Shown here: piece by piece, positions 6,453 to 13,250 of the stretch | Numbering within the stretch: the first letter of the stretch is position 1 | Layout: every line of letters starts with the position of its first letter | NCBI GenBank assembly: GCA_019240015.1 | Contig: JAFAZB010000522.1 | Span: 1-13,832, forward strand | From: Solirubrobacterales bacterium | Lineage (GTDB): Bacteria > Actinomycetota > Thermoleophilia > Solirubrobacterales > Solirubrobacteraceae | DNA: 13,832 bases | Direction of reading: 5' to 3' | The notes under the pieces: generated by a model | What the model was told of the DNA's origin: nothing | Database searches by the model: none | Seen by the model: only the letters and a program-made list of their open reading frames with translations | Made by a program: the position numbers and the translations under genes

Positions 6453-7286
6453 TCACCGAAGCCTGAGCGCGACGCGGCCGCGGCGTCCCCGGCCGCGGCC
6501 CCGGGCGACGATTGCTGCGCTGCCCACGCCGCCCGCGATCGCGGCGCCGGCGAGTCCCCCGGCCGTCTTCAGTCGCCGCCCCAGGCGCTCGAAGCGCAGC
6601 ACGTCCCAGCCCTCCGCGCGAGCGATCCTGGCCAGCTCCTTGTCGGGGTTGACGACGACCGGCTTGCCCACCACTCGCAGCATCGGCAAATCCGAGGCCG
6701 AGTCGGAGTACGCGTAGGAGCTGGCAAGGTCGATGTTCCTTCGGCGGGCCAGCTGCTCGATCGCGAGCGCTTTCTCGGTCCCGTAGATGAACAGGCCCGT
6801 CGGTCGGCCGGTGAACACGCCGTCGCGCACTTCGGAGAACTGCGACCCGATCGCGCCGTCCAGCGCCAGCACCCTGGCCAGGATCTCGGCGAGCTCGCGC
6901 GAGGCGGCGGTGACGATGTAAACGCTCCTGCCGGCGTCCTGATGCTGATGCGCGAGCGCGAGCATCTGCGGATAGATCCGAGGCAGCACGCCCGCCAGCA
7001 CGTCGGCGCCGAGCCGTTCCAGGTCTCGCACCCGGGTTCCCTGCAGCGAGCGCGAGATCCGGTCTCGCAGCGCCTGGGTGTCCTGGTCGCTTGCGCCACG
7101 CAGTCGAAACCGCAGGTTGGCCCAAGCGTCGGCGAGCAGCTGCCGCCGGCCCAGCAAGCCGGCCTTGTTGGCCGCGCGGCCGAATTGGAACGCCGAAGAG
7201 CCCTCCATCAGGGTGCGGTCGAGATCGAAGAAGGCGGCGGCCGAGGGGTCGGTCGCGGCGGCTGGGGAAGATCGCTCAGCCGCCAT
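6453..7286 (-). CDS. HAD-superfamily phosphatase, subfamily IB, with C-terminal membrane helix
   Basis: This 277-residue phosphoserine-phosphatase-like hydrolase has motif I FFDLDRTLMEGSS (nucleophile Asp21, Asp23), motif II IVTAAS (Thr126), the motif III lysine in GTEKALAIEQL (Lys172), and motif IV YSDSASDLPML (Asp195, Asp199). The cap lies between motifs I and II, as in subfamily IB (SerB/CicA-like). Residues about 243-261 are Gly/Ala-rich and hydrophobic and are followed by an Arg-rich tail, consistent with one membrane anchor. The substrate is unknown; phosphate esters of lipids or sugars are as likely as phosphoserine. Its ATG lies 11 nt inside the end of the thiolase gene, so translation is probably coupled. 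A direct role in acyl-CoA metabolism is not evident. Confidence 0.85.
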   Translation of the reverse strand: MAAERSSPAAATDPSAAAFFDLDRTLMEGSSAFQFGRAANKAGLLGRRQLLADAWANLRFRLRGASDQDTQALRDRISRSLQGTRVRDLERLGADVLAGVLPRIYPQMLALAHQHQDAGRSVYIVTAASRELAEILARVLALDGAIGSQFSEVRDGVFTGRPTGLFIYGTEKALAIEQLARRRNIDLASSYAYSDSASDLPMLRVVGKPVVVNPDKELARIARAEGWDVLRFERLGRRLKTAGGLAGAAIAGGVGSAAIVARGRGRGRRGRVALRLR

Positions 7287-8460
7287 CTACCTCGACGATC
7301 ACGGCGTCGCCCTGTCCTCCGCCGGAGCAGATCGCGGCGCAGCCGAGGCCACCGCCACGGCGTCCGAGCTCGAGCACCAGCGCCCCGAGGATCCGCGCGC
7401 CCGAGGCGCCGATCGGGTGTCCCAATGCGACCGCGCCACCGTTGACGTTCACTCGGTGCTCGTCGATCTCCAGCAACCGCAGCGAGTTGAGCGTCACCGA
7501 TGCAAACGCTTCGTTGATCTCCCACAAGTCGATCTCGGTGGCCTTCAGCCCGGCTTTGTCGAGCGCGCGTTCCGCTGCCTTGGCGGCTGTGCGCGCCAGG
7601 TACGGGAAATCGTCGGCGACCTGTGCCTGAGCCACGATCGTGGCGAGGGCTCGCTTGCCGTTGCGCTTGGCCCACGCGTCGCTCGCCAGCACCAGTGCCC
7701 CCGCGCCGTCGTTGACGCCAGGTGAGTTACCGGCGGTGTGCGTCCCGTCCTTCATGAAGATCGGCGGCAGCTTGGCCAGCGCCTCGAGGCTCGCTTCGCG
7801 CCGCGGCCCTTCGTCGACCTCGACCAGCGCCTCGCCGTTCTTGCCCTTCACCGTGACCGGCACGATCTCCTCGGGCAGGCGACCCTCGTCGGTCGCCTTG
7901 ACCGCGAGCTGATGCGAGCGCAGCGCCCAGCGGTCCATGTCGGGCCTGGTCAGCTCCAGCTCGGCGGCGACCTCGCTGGCCTCGTGCGCCATGTGCTTAC
8001 CGGAGAAGGGGTTGGTCAGTCCGTCGTTGATCATCGCGTCGATCGCCACCCCGTCTCCCATCCGCAGCCCGAACCGGGCCTGCTTGAGCATGTACGGGGC
8101 GTTCGACATCGACTCCATGCCGCCGCCCACGGCGATCTCGACGTCGCCCGCTCGAATCGCCGCGTCTAGCAGCCCGGCGGCCCGGATCCCGGACGCACAC
8201 ACCTTGTTGATCGTCTCCGAGGAGACCTGATTCGGGATGCCCGCCTTGACCTGCGCCTGGCGCGAGGGGATCTGGCCCTGGCCCGCCTGGATCACCTGAC
8301 CCATCACGACGTGCTCCACCTGACCCGGAGCCACCTCCGCGCGCTCGAGCGCGGCCTCGATCGCGCGGGCTCCGAGCTCGGTTGCGTCGAGCGGCGAGAG
8401 CCCGCCACCGAGCTTGCCGATCGGCGTGCGGGCTGCAGAGAGGATCACCGTCTTGGGCAT
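7276..8460 (-). CDS. Acetyl-CoA acetyltransferase (thiolase II family)
   Basis: This 394-residue cytoplasmic enzyme condenses two acetyl-CoA to acetoacetyl-CoA, or cleaves it in the degradative direction. The start ATG at 8458-8460 gives MPKTVILSAARTPIGKLGGG, the standard thiolase N-terminus; the frame stays open further upstream, but that extension has no homologous character. Catalytic residues are Cys88 (NKVCASGIRA), the NEAFA motif (316-320), His348 (NGGAVALGHPIGASG) and Cys378 (CSGGGQGDA). Length and motifs match short-chain biosynthetic thiolases (PhaA/AtoB type) rather than long-chain FadA, though a 3-ketoacyl-CoA range cannot be excluded. It is the first gene of the minus-strand run and diverges from the aminopeptidase. 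AAGG about 6 nt upstream of the ATG is a modest ribosome site. Confidence 0.95.
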   Translation of the reverse strand: MPKTVILSAARTPIGKLGGGLSPLDATELGARAIEAALERAEVAPGQVEHVVMGQVIQAGQGQIPSRQAQVKAGIPNQVSSETINKVCASGIRAAGLLDAAIRAGDVEIAVGGGMESMSNAPYMLKQARFGLRMGDGVAIDAMINDGLTNPFSGKHMAHEASEVAAELELTRPDMDRWALRSHQLAVKATDEGRLPEEIVPVTVKGKNGEALVEVDEGPRREASLEALAKLPPIFMKDGTHTAGNSPGVNDGAGALVLASDAWAKRNGKRALATIVAQAQVADDFPYLARTAAKAAERALDKAGLKATEIDLWEINEAFASVTLNSLRLLEIDEHRVNVNGGAVALGHPIGASGARILGALVLELGRRGGGLGCAAICSGGGQGDAVIVEVDGG

Positions 8461-8497
8461 CGCGGGCCTTGTCTCGTGATCGTTGGGGGGCGCGTCA

Positions 8498-8510
8498 ATG
8501 CTAGTAACGT
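8498..8510. promoter_or_regulatory. Divergent -10 elements between thiolase and aminopeptidase
   Basis: The 13 bases ATGCTAGTAACGT contain TAGCAT on the minus strand (8498-8503, TANNNT form), facing the thiolase 37 bp away. They also contain TAACGT on the plus strand (8505-8510), eight bases before a GTG at 8519. Both fit actinobacterial -10 spacing. No clear -35 accompanies either. If the plus-strand element is right, the aminopeptidase would be leaderless from GTG 8519 rather than ATG 8498. Confidence 0.35.
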
Positions 8511-9952
8511 GCCGCGCCGTGCTGACGCAGGCCACGACCGCGAGCCCGCTCGCCACCGGGGCCGACACGATCGTCGTGGGAGTGTTCGAGGGCGAGGAGG
8601 TCGCCCACGATCTGCCCGGGGGAGCGCTATCCGCGCTGCTTTCATCCGGCGAGGCGCGTGCGAGCTTCGAGCGGATCGCCATGACCCACGCAGAGGGCCG
8701 CCGCTTCCTGCTGGTCGGGCTGGGGGCGCGGGCCGCCTTCGACCCAGAGCGGGCTCGGGTGGCGGCTGCACTCGCCGGTGCTCGCGCCCGTGAGCTGGGA
8801 ACCAGCGCGCTGTGCTGGGAGGTTCCCCACCACGTCGGCGAGGAGATCGTCGAGGGTCTGGTGCTCGGGACGCTGCTGCACGCGTACCGCTTCGAGCGCT
8901 ACCGGGCCGACCCCGAGGCAGACGCCGGGGTGCAGCGGCTGATCGTCAGCGCCCACCACGAGCTCGAGGCCGTGGTCACGCGAGCGACGGTGCTCGGCCA
9001 GGCCCAGAATCGCGCCCGGGACCTCGCCAACGCGCCCGCCAACGACCTCACGCCCGCGGCGCTCGCGACCTACGCCGAGCAGCTCGGAGACCGCTTAGAT
9101 CGGCTCAGGGTCACGGTGATGGATGAAGCGCGGATCCGCCAGGCGGGGATGGGCGCGTTCGCGGCGGTCGCGCAGGGGTCCGAGCAGGGCGCGCGGCTGA
9201 TCCAGCTCGAGTACGACGGCGCTGCCGCGCAGGCGCCGAGGCTGGCGCTGGTCGGCAAGGCGGTGACGTTCGACACCGGCGGCGTGTCGCTGAAATCCGC
9301 CGCCAAGATGCACGAGATGAAGTTCGACATGTGCGGCGGCGCCGCGGTGATCGAAGCGCTCGCCGCGCTGGCGGAGCTTCAAGTTCCAGCCCGGGTGCTC
9401 GGGGTCGTCGGCGCGACCGAGAACCACCTCGGCGGCGGCGCCGTCAGGCCGGGCGACATCGTGCGGGCGCTGGACGGGACCACGATCGAGGTCAACAACA
9501 CCGACGCCGAAGGCCGGCTCGTGCTGGCGGACTGCCTCTGCCACGCGCAGCGCGAGGGCTGCGAGCGGATCGTCGACGTGGCGACGCTGACCGGCGGGGT
9601 GGTGGTCGCGCTTGGCTCGACGTACGCCGGCCTGATGGCCAACGACGATTCCTGGGCGCAGCAGGTGGAGCAGTGCGGGGCCAGCACCGGCGAGCTCGTG
9701 TGGCGGCTCCCGCTGCACCCCGACTACGACGAGATGATCAAGGGGCGCTACGCGCAGCTCGCCAACGTGAACGAGCGTCGCGAGGCGACCGCGAGCATCG
9801 GGGCGCAGTTTCTGGCGCGGTTCGTGGACGGGGTGCCCTGGGCCCACCTGGATATCGCGGGCACCGCGTTCGACGTGCGCAGGCCCTACTTCGATCGGGG
9901 CGGTACGGGCTTCGGCGTGCGTTTGCTGGTGGAGCTGGCGCGCCGCGTGTGA
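8498..9952 (+). CDS. pepA: Leucyl aminopeptidase (peptidase family M17)
   Basis: This 484-residue di-metal aminopeptidase, expected to be a cytoplasmic hexamer, removes N-terminal residues from peptides. All five metal ligands of family M17 are visible: Lys254 and Asp259 (GKAVTFDTGG), Asp277 (MKFDMCGG), and Asp336 and Glu338 (NNTDAEGRL). The catalytic Lys266 and Arg340 are also present. Spacings equal those of the bovine lens enzyme with a constant offset of four. The first ~170 residues form the divergent N-terminal domain. Start choice is uncertain: ATG 8498 has a GGGGGG stretch 7 nt upstream, TTG 8483 is further out, and GTG 8519 gives an N-terminus that fits homologues slightly better and sits 8 bp after a -10-like TAACGT. 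It is probably co-transcribed with the small secreted protein 10 bp downstream. Confidence 0.93.
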   Translation: MLVTCRAVLTQATTASPLATGADTIVVGVFEGEEVAHDLPGGALSALLSSGEARASFERIAMTHAEGRRFLLVGLGARAAFDPERARVAAALAGARARELGTSALCWEVPHHVGEEIVEGLVLGTLLHAYRFERYRADPEADAGVQRLIVSAHHELEAVVTRATVLGQAQNRARDLANAPANDLTPAALATYAEQLGDRLDRLRVTVMDEARIRQAGMGAFAAVAQGSEQGARLIQLEYDGAAAQAPRLALVGKAVTFDTGGVSLKSAAKMHEMKFDMCGGAAVIEALAALAELQVPARVLGVVGATENHLGGGAVRPGDIVRALDGTTIEVNNTDAEGRLVLADCLCHAQREGCERIVDVATLTGGVVVALGSTYAGLMANDDSWAQQVEQCGASTGELVWRLPLHPDYDEMIKGRYAQLANVNERREATASIGAQFLARFVDGVPWAHLDIAGTAFDVRRPYFDRGGTGFGVRLLVELARRV

Positions 9953-9962
9953 GAATGCGCGC

Positions 9963-10607
9963 GTGGAGCCCGGTCTGCTCGGTTCTCGGCGCCCCTGCCG
10001 CGCCGCGGCTGTATGGCTGGCTTCCGGCGCGACGATCCTGACGCCGGCGCTGAGCCAAGCGCGCGCCGACGCGATCCTTCCTCCACCGCCGCCTCCGCCA
10101 AACGCGGCGCGACTCGAGGGCACCTTCCTGCTCTCAGGGAGGGTGACCACGGCCAACAACGTCAGCGGCGAGCACGTCGGTGAGCGGGTCGCGCGGACCT
10201 GGGCGTTCATTCCACGCTGCCGGATCAGCGTCTGCAACTCGCTGGTGTTGCTCCGCGCCCGCGCCTCGGGGCAGGACAAGCTGATCTTGCGCCGCCGTGG
10301 TCCCGCCTATTACGCCGGCGGCGGCAGCTTCGACGCCCCGCTGCGCTGCGGCAAGCGCGACTACAAGCACGGCGAGCTGGTCCCGTTCACGATCACGGTG
10401 CGCGTCACGGCCGCGGCGCTCGCCGGGGGCGTTGCGGTGGCGAGCCAGGTGCGGGCTACATACATCTCTCGCGCGCGGTTCAACCTCACCCCGTGCGTGA
10501 CGGCACCCGCAAGCGACGCGGCCGTATATCAGGGCCAGCTGCTCCCGGGCCCCCCGCCGACGCCGGCCCCCACCGCCGACGCCGTCAGGCGCGGCTCCCG
10601 CCCCTAG
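9963..10607 (+). CDS. Secreted four-cysteine protein of unknown function
   Basis: The 214-residue product is not recognised as a characterised family. It begins with an Arg-containing N-region and a hydrophobic core (about 14-31) ending in SQARA-DA, a good Sec signal peptide with cleavage near residue 35. A run of seven prolines (40-46) then links to a body of about 140 residues predicted to be beta-rich. Four cysteines in the mature part (86, 91, 129, 178) could make two disulfides outside the cell. RTWAFIPRCRISVCNSLVLL resembles a recurring extracellular module I associate with Thermoleophilia proteins of unknown role. The start is GTG 9963, 10 bp after pepA; no in-frame ATG precedes the signal peptide. 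The C-terminal 20 residues are Pro/Ala/Arg-rich and probably disordered. Its TAG overlaps the stop of the convergent oxidase gene. Confidence 0.75.
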   Translation: MEPGLLGSRRPCRAAAVWLASGATILTPALSQARADAILPPPPPPPNAARLEGTFLLSGRVTTANNVSGEHVGERVARTWAFIPRCRISVCNSLVLLRARASGQDKLILRRRGPAYYAGGGSFDAPLRCGKRDYKHGELVPFTITVRVTAAALAGGVAVASQVRATYISRARFNLTPCVTAPASDAAVYQGQLLPGPPPTPAPTADAVRRGSRP

Positions 10608-12133
10608 CGGCCGATCGCCTGCGGGAAGTTGAACCGGTGGTCGGGATCGACCCGCCGCCGGATCGCCAGCAGGCGTGGATAGTTGGCGCCGTAGTAGGCA
10701 TGCTGCCAGTCTCCGAGCTCGGGGTCGATGTAGTTCTGGTAAGCCATCCCGGAGACGTGCCCGCGCATCGCGGCATGCACCCCGCGCAGCCACGAGGGAC
10801 CGCCTCCGTAGTCCAGATACTGGATGCAGAACAACGCCTCGCGATGCACGAACGCGGTCGCATCAGGCGCCACGCGGTTGATCGCGCCGCCGTAAGAATC
10901 GAACAGGATCGAGCCCGAGCCGGGCTGGCCCTGCCTGGCCGCCACCGCGGCGACGAGGAGCTCCCGCCCGGTCGGCGACAGCGGCCGGGACACATAGTCG
11001 GACTTGGCGCGGAAGCTCTCCCGCGGGAGCGTCCCGCCCGGCCGGGTGCCGACCGTGTGGCAGCCCTGCAGCGACTGCGCGCTGCATGCGGGTCCGGCCC
11101 AGCGGACCTGAAGGTCGAAGTAGTCCTGATCGCCCGCGCGCACCGTCGCGGGACCAGCTCCCGCGAGCGGCTCGAGCAGCCGCGCAAGCTCGCCGGCGGG
11201 GCCGAGGTACTGGCCGGCAACCAGCACCCGCGGCCGCTCCGCGCCGGTTTCCAGATGAAAAACCGAGGTCAGCTGCTCGCGGGCGTGCGGAGCCCAGTGC
11301 TGCCAGGCGTCGAGCGCGTCGCCGGCGCTCGCCCACGGCCACGCGACCGAGAACCAGGCGCAGGCGCGAGGCAGGCGGTGGGCGTGAAACTCGAGCTCGG
11401 TGACGACGCCGAAGTTCCCCCCGCCCGCGCCCCGTAGCGCCCACAGCAGCTCCGGGTCGCTGTGGCGGTCGACCCGTTGCAGCCTGCCGTCGGCGGTCGC
11501 AAGCTCGGCGGCGAACAGATTGTCGGTGGTCAGACCGAGGGCGCGGCCGGCCAGCCCCATCCCCCCGCCGAGCGCATGACCGGCGACCCCGACCGACGGA
11601 CACGAGCCGGCGGGGATCGTGACGCCGTGGGCGGCGAGCCCGGCGTAGACGTCGATCAGCTGGGCGCCCCCCCCGAGCGTGGCGATCCCGGCGCGCCGGT
11701 CGAAGCCGACCTGGCTCAGGTACCGGAGGTCCAGCACGATTCCGCCGGCCAGCGTGGAGTAGCCCGCGTAGCTGTGGCCCCCGGACCTGGCGCGCGGCGG
11801 CACGTCGTGGGCCGCCGCCCAGCGGACCGCGCTGCGCACATCCGCGGCGTCCAGGGGGCGCGCCACGGCGAGCGGCAGCACGTCGTCAAAGCGCTCGTTG
11901 TAGACGTGCGCGGCGGCAAGGAACCCGGACTGACCGGGCTCGATCACCGGGCCCCGAACCGCCTGCCTGAGGCCCGCGATCAATCGCGAACCGCGGGGCC
12001 GGCGGCGGCTCAGCGAGACCGCCGCTCCCGCGCCCCCCGCGAAGGTCAGGCCATAGCCGGCGAGGCCGGCGAGGAACACCCGGCGGTCGACGGCGCCCGC
12101 GGGGTCGGCGTCGGCGCTAGACGGCTCGCTCAC
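10604..12133 (-). CDS. Tat-type exported FAD-linked oxidase, berberine-bridge-enzyme family
   Basis: This 509-residue flavin oxidase or dehydrogenase is probably exported folded by the Tat pathway, since DRRVFLAGL (16-24) precedes a Gly/Ala-rich hydrophobic stretch. The FAD-binding PCMH domain covers about 80-260. ARSGGHSYAGYS supplies His120 and AGSCPSVGVAGHALGGGMG supplies Cys178, the two residues that anchor FAD bicovalently in this family. The C-terminal BBE segment ends with the AYYGANYPRLLAIRRRVDP block and HRFNFPQAIG. Homologues oxidise sugars, alcohols or alkaloid-like substrates with O2 and release H2O2; the substrate here is unknown. The true start is GTG 12131-12133, overlapping the upstream stop as GTGA. 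The frame is open for another 135 codons upstream, but that part is Arg/Pro-rich shadow of the preceding gene. It is the last gene of the minus-strand set. Confidence 0.9.
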   Translation of the reverse strand: MSEPSSADADPAGAVDRRVFLAGLAGYGLTFAGGAGAAVSLSRRRPRGSRLIAGLRQAVRGPVIEPGQSGFLAAAHVYNERFDDVLPLAVARPLDAADVRSAVRWAAAHDVPPRARSGGHSYAGYSTLAGGIVLDLRYLSQVGFDRRAGIATLGGGAQLIDVYAGLAAHGVTIPAGSCPSVGVAGHALGGGMGLAGRALGLTTDNLFAAELATADGRLQRVDRHSDPELLWALRGAGGGNFGVVTELEFHAHRLPRACAWFSVAWPWASAGDALDAWQHWAPHAREQLTSVFHLETGAERPRVLVAGQYLGPAGELARLLEPLAGAGPATVRAGDQDYFDLQVRWAGPACSAQSLQGCHTVGTRPGGTLPRESFRAKSDYVSRPLSPTGRELLVAAVAARQGQPGSGSILFDSYGGAINRVAPDATAFVHREALFCIQYLDYGGGPSWLRGVHAAMRGHVSGMAYQNYIDPELGDWQHAYYGANYPRLLAIRRRVDPDHRFNFPQAIGR

Positions 12134-12582
12134 CGGCGCGGGCCAATCGACACCGAGCCGAGCACGTGGTCCAGCACGACGAGCTGGCGCCGGCGCGGGG
12201 AGCGCCCGCCCGCCACCACCACGTAGAGGCAGAACGGCCGGCCCGCGGCGCTGAAGAAGTGCTGCGTCCCGGCCTGACCGGGGCGCGGATGGGCGAGCCG
12301 ATCCGGCGCGAAGCTCGCGGGGTCGAGCGGCAGCGGGATCCGCTTGGGGCTGAACAACCCGCCGCCCGGCTCGAGCCCGGCGCCGGGCCGGTATTCGGTC
12401 AAGGCGATGAACGTGGCCTGGGCCGGCATCGACGAGGTGCTGCGATCGCCGAACTGACCGTCGCTCAGCGCGAGCGGGAAGTCGCCGGCATGAAGCGTGG
12501 CGAGCCCGGGGGCGGGGCTGAACAACCTGCCGCTCCACTTCCGCGGGAGCTCCACGCGGATCCCGTGAGCCTCCAGGATCAA
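12130..12582 (-). CDS. Conserved-looking hypothetical protein of 150 residues
   Basis: No characterised family is recognised. The protein starts MILEAHGIRVELPRKWSGRL, with no signal peptide or membrane helix. It has segments that look like a small alpha/beta fold: TLHAGDFPL, ATFIALTEYRPGAG, and PGQAGTQHFFSAAGRPFCLYVVV. From memory, similar proteins sit beside the same membrane and thioredoxin-like genes in other actinobacteria. The start is TTG 12580-12582: GGGAG lies 6 nt upstream, and TTGA overlaps the stop of the membrane-protein gene. Longer in-frame extensions upstream have the low-complexity Arg/Gly look of an antiphase reading. Its end overlaps the oxidase start as GTGA. Function unknown; its position suggests it serves the same envelope redox process. 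Confidence 0.75.
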   Translation of the reverse strand: MILEAHGIRVELPRKWSGRLFSPAPGLATLHAGDFPLALSDGQFGDRSTSSMPAQATFIALTEYRPGAGLEPGGGLFSPKRIPLPLDPASFAPDRLAHPRPGQAGTQHFFSAAGRPFCLYVVVAGGRSPRRRQLVVLDHVLGSVSIGPRR

Positions 12583-13169
12583 CCGACGCTCCCAGCGACC
12601 GCGAGCGCGCAGACGACGGCCATCAGCAGCGCCCCGCAGCGGGCGGAGCGCTGCCGACCACGGGCGAGGCGTGCATGGAGCTCCAGCAGCTGGCGCGGGG
12701 TCCGGACGCGGGCGGCGCCCAGCAGCGTCAATCCCCGGATCGCGCCGTAGCAGCCGAGGATCGCCGCCCCGCCGAGCGCGCTTCCCGCCAGCAGCGCCGC
12801 GACCAGCGCGGCGTAGGTCGCCGCGCTGGTGATGACCGTGGTCACCCCCAGCCCCAGCTGCGCGCCGTAGCCGAGCCCATAGACCCAGCCGCGGTACCGA
12901 TCGAGCCACCGTTCGTCGACCTGGCGACGGGGACCCGGGACGCGGGCGGGAGCCGAGTCGAGCGCCACCGCCGCCAGCAGCGCCAACGCCAGCACCGCGA
13001 GCCGCCCCGCCGCGCCCAGCGAGGCCGGCAGCACGAGCTTCCCGGCGAGGCCCAGCGCCGCTCCCGCCAGAGCGCCGGCGCCGGCTGACCCGGCGACGAA
13101 GAAAGCCACCGTGCTCCCCCAATGTCGATGCCGGCCCCGCTCGCCGAGCGGGGTGATGCTCGCCAGCAT
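12579..13169 (-). CDS. Multi-pass membrane protein of unknown function
   Basis: The 196-residue product begins MLASITPLGERGRHRHWG. Hydrophobic segments lie at about 18-42, 45-70, 98-128, 129-151 and 178-195, suggesting five or so helices. A charged loop at 72-96 holds QVDERWLDRYRGWVYG. The architecture recalls small CcdA/TauE-like transporters, but no redox-active cysteine pair is present: Cys140, Cys178 and Cys187 are isolated. I recall similar proteins in other actinobacteria without an assigned role. The ATG at 13167-13169 has GAGG 7 nt upstream. The stop overlaps the next gene as TTGA. A supporting role for envelope redox or export, together with the thioredoxin-like neighbour, is inference only. 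Confidence 0.8.
   Translation of the reverse strand: MLASITPLGERGRHRHWGSTVAFFVAGSAGAGALAGAALGLAGKLVLPASLGAAGRLAVLALALLAAVALDSAPARVPGPRRQVDERWLDRYRGWVYGLGYGAQLGLGVTTVITSAATYAALVAALLAGSALGGAAILGCYGAIRGLTLLGAARVRTPRQLLELHARLARGRQRSARCGALLMAVVCALAVAGSVG
12589..12593 (-). promoter_or_regulatory. Ribosome binding site supporting the TTG start at 12582
   Basis: Minus-strand GGGAG lies six bases upstream of TTG 12580-12582, inside the end of the membrane-protein gene. It decides the start of the 150-residue protein against the longer open frame. Confidence 0.6.
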
Positions 13170-13178
13170 CGACTCGCC

Positions 13179-13250
13179 TCAGGGCGACCAGGCGGCTCTG
13201 ATCGCCGCCACCGCGGCGACCGCGCAGCCGAGCAGCAGGAGCTCAGTCAC
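13179..13250 (-). CDS. Possible 23-residue membrane peptide
   Basis: Between the thioredoxin-like gene and the membrane protein, a GTG (13248-13250) opens a 23-codon frame ending at TGA 13179-13181. The peptide begins MTELLLLGCAVAAVAAIR and ends AAWSP, which is a single hydrophobic helix. It overlaps the last eight bases of the upstream gene, and its stop forms part of the GAGG ribosome site of the next gene, so translating it would carry ribosomes to that start. It may be a real micro-protein or simply a coupling leader; a chance frame is also possible. Confidence 0.35.
   Translation of the reverse strand: MTELLLLGCAVAAVAAIRAAWSP

Noticed and set aside
5715..7445. Plus-strand open frame of 576 codons opposite the mutase, phosphatase and thiolase ends
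   Set aside because: Very rich in Arg, His and Pro, and it crosses several gene boundaries on the other strand; a GC-driven shadow.
8461..8682. 74-residue N-terminal extension of the thiolase frame
   Set aside because: The canonical thiolase N-terminus begins at ATG 8460; the extension lies over the aminopeptidase coding region and has no similarity to thiolases.
10082..10100. CCTCCACCGCCGCCTCCGCC-type repeat
   Set aside because: It is simply the proline run encoded in the secreted protein after its signal peptide, not an independent repeat element.
9095..10279. Minus-strand open frame of 394 codons opposite the aminopeptidase
   Set aside because: The plus strand holds a complete M17 peptidase with every metal ligand; this frame has no recognisable motif.
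12134..12538. N-terminal extension of the oxidase frame upstream of GTG 12133
   Set aside because: Arg/Pro-rich sequence without fold character. The Tat motif, the GTGA overlap and the well-placed upstream gene all put the start at 12133.
12583..13122. Long N-terminal extension of the 150-residue protein frame
   Set aside because: It overlaps the membrane-protein gene out of phase and reads as Arg/Gly-rich filler. The TTG with GGGAG upstream is the better start.
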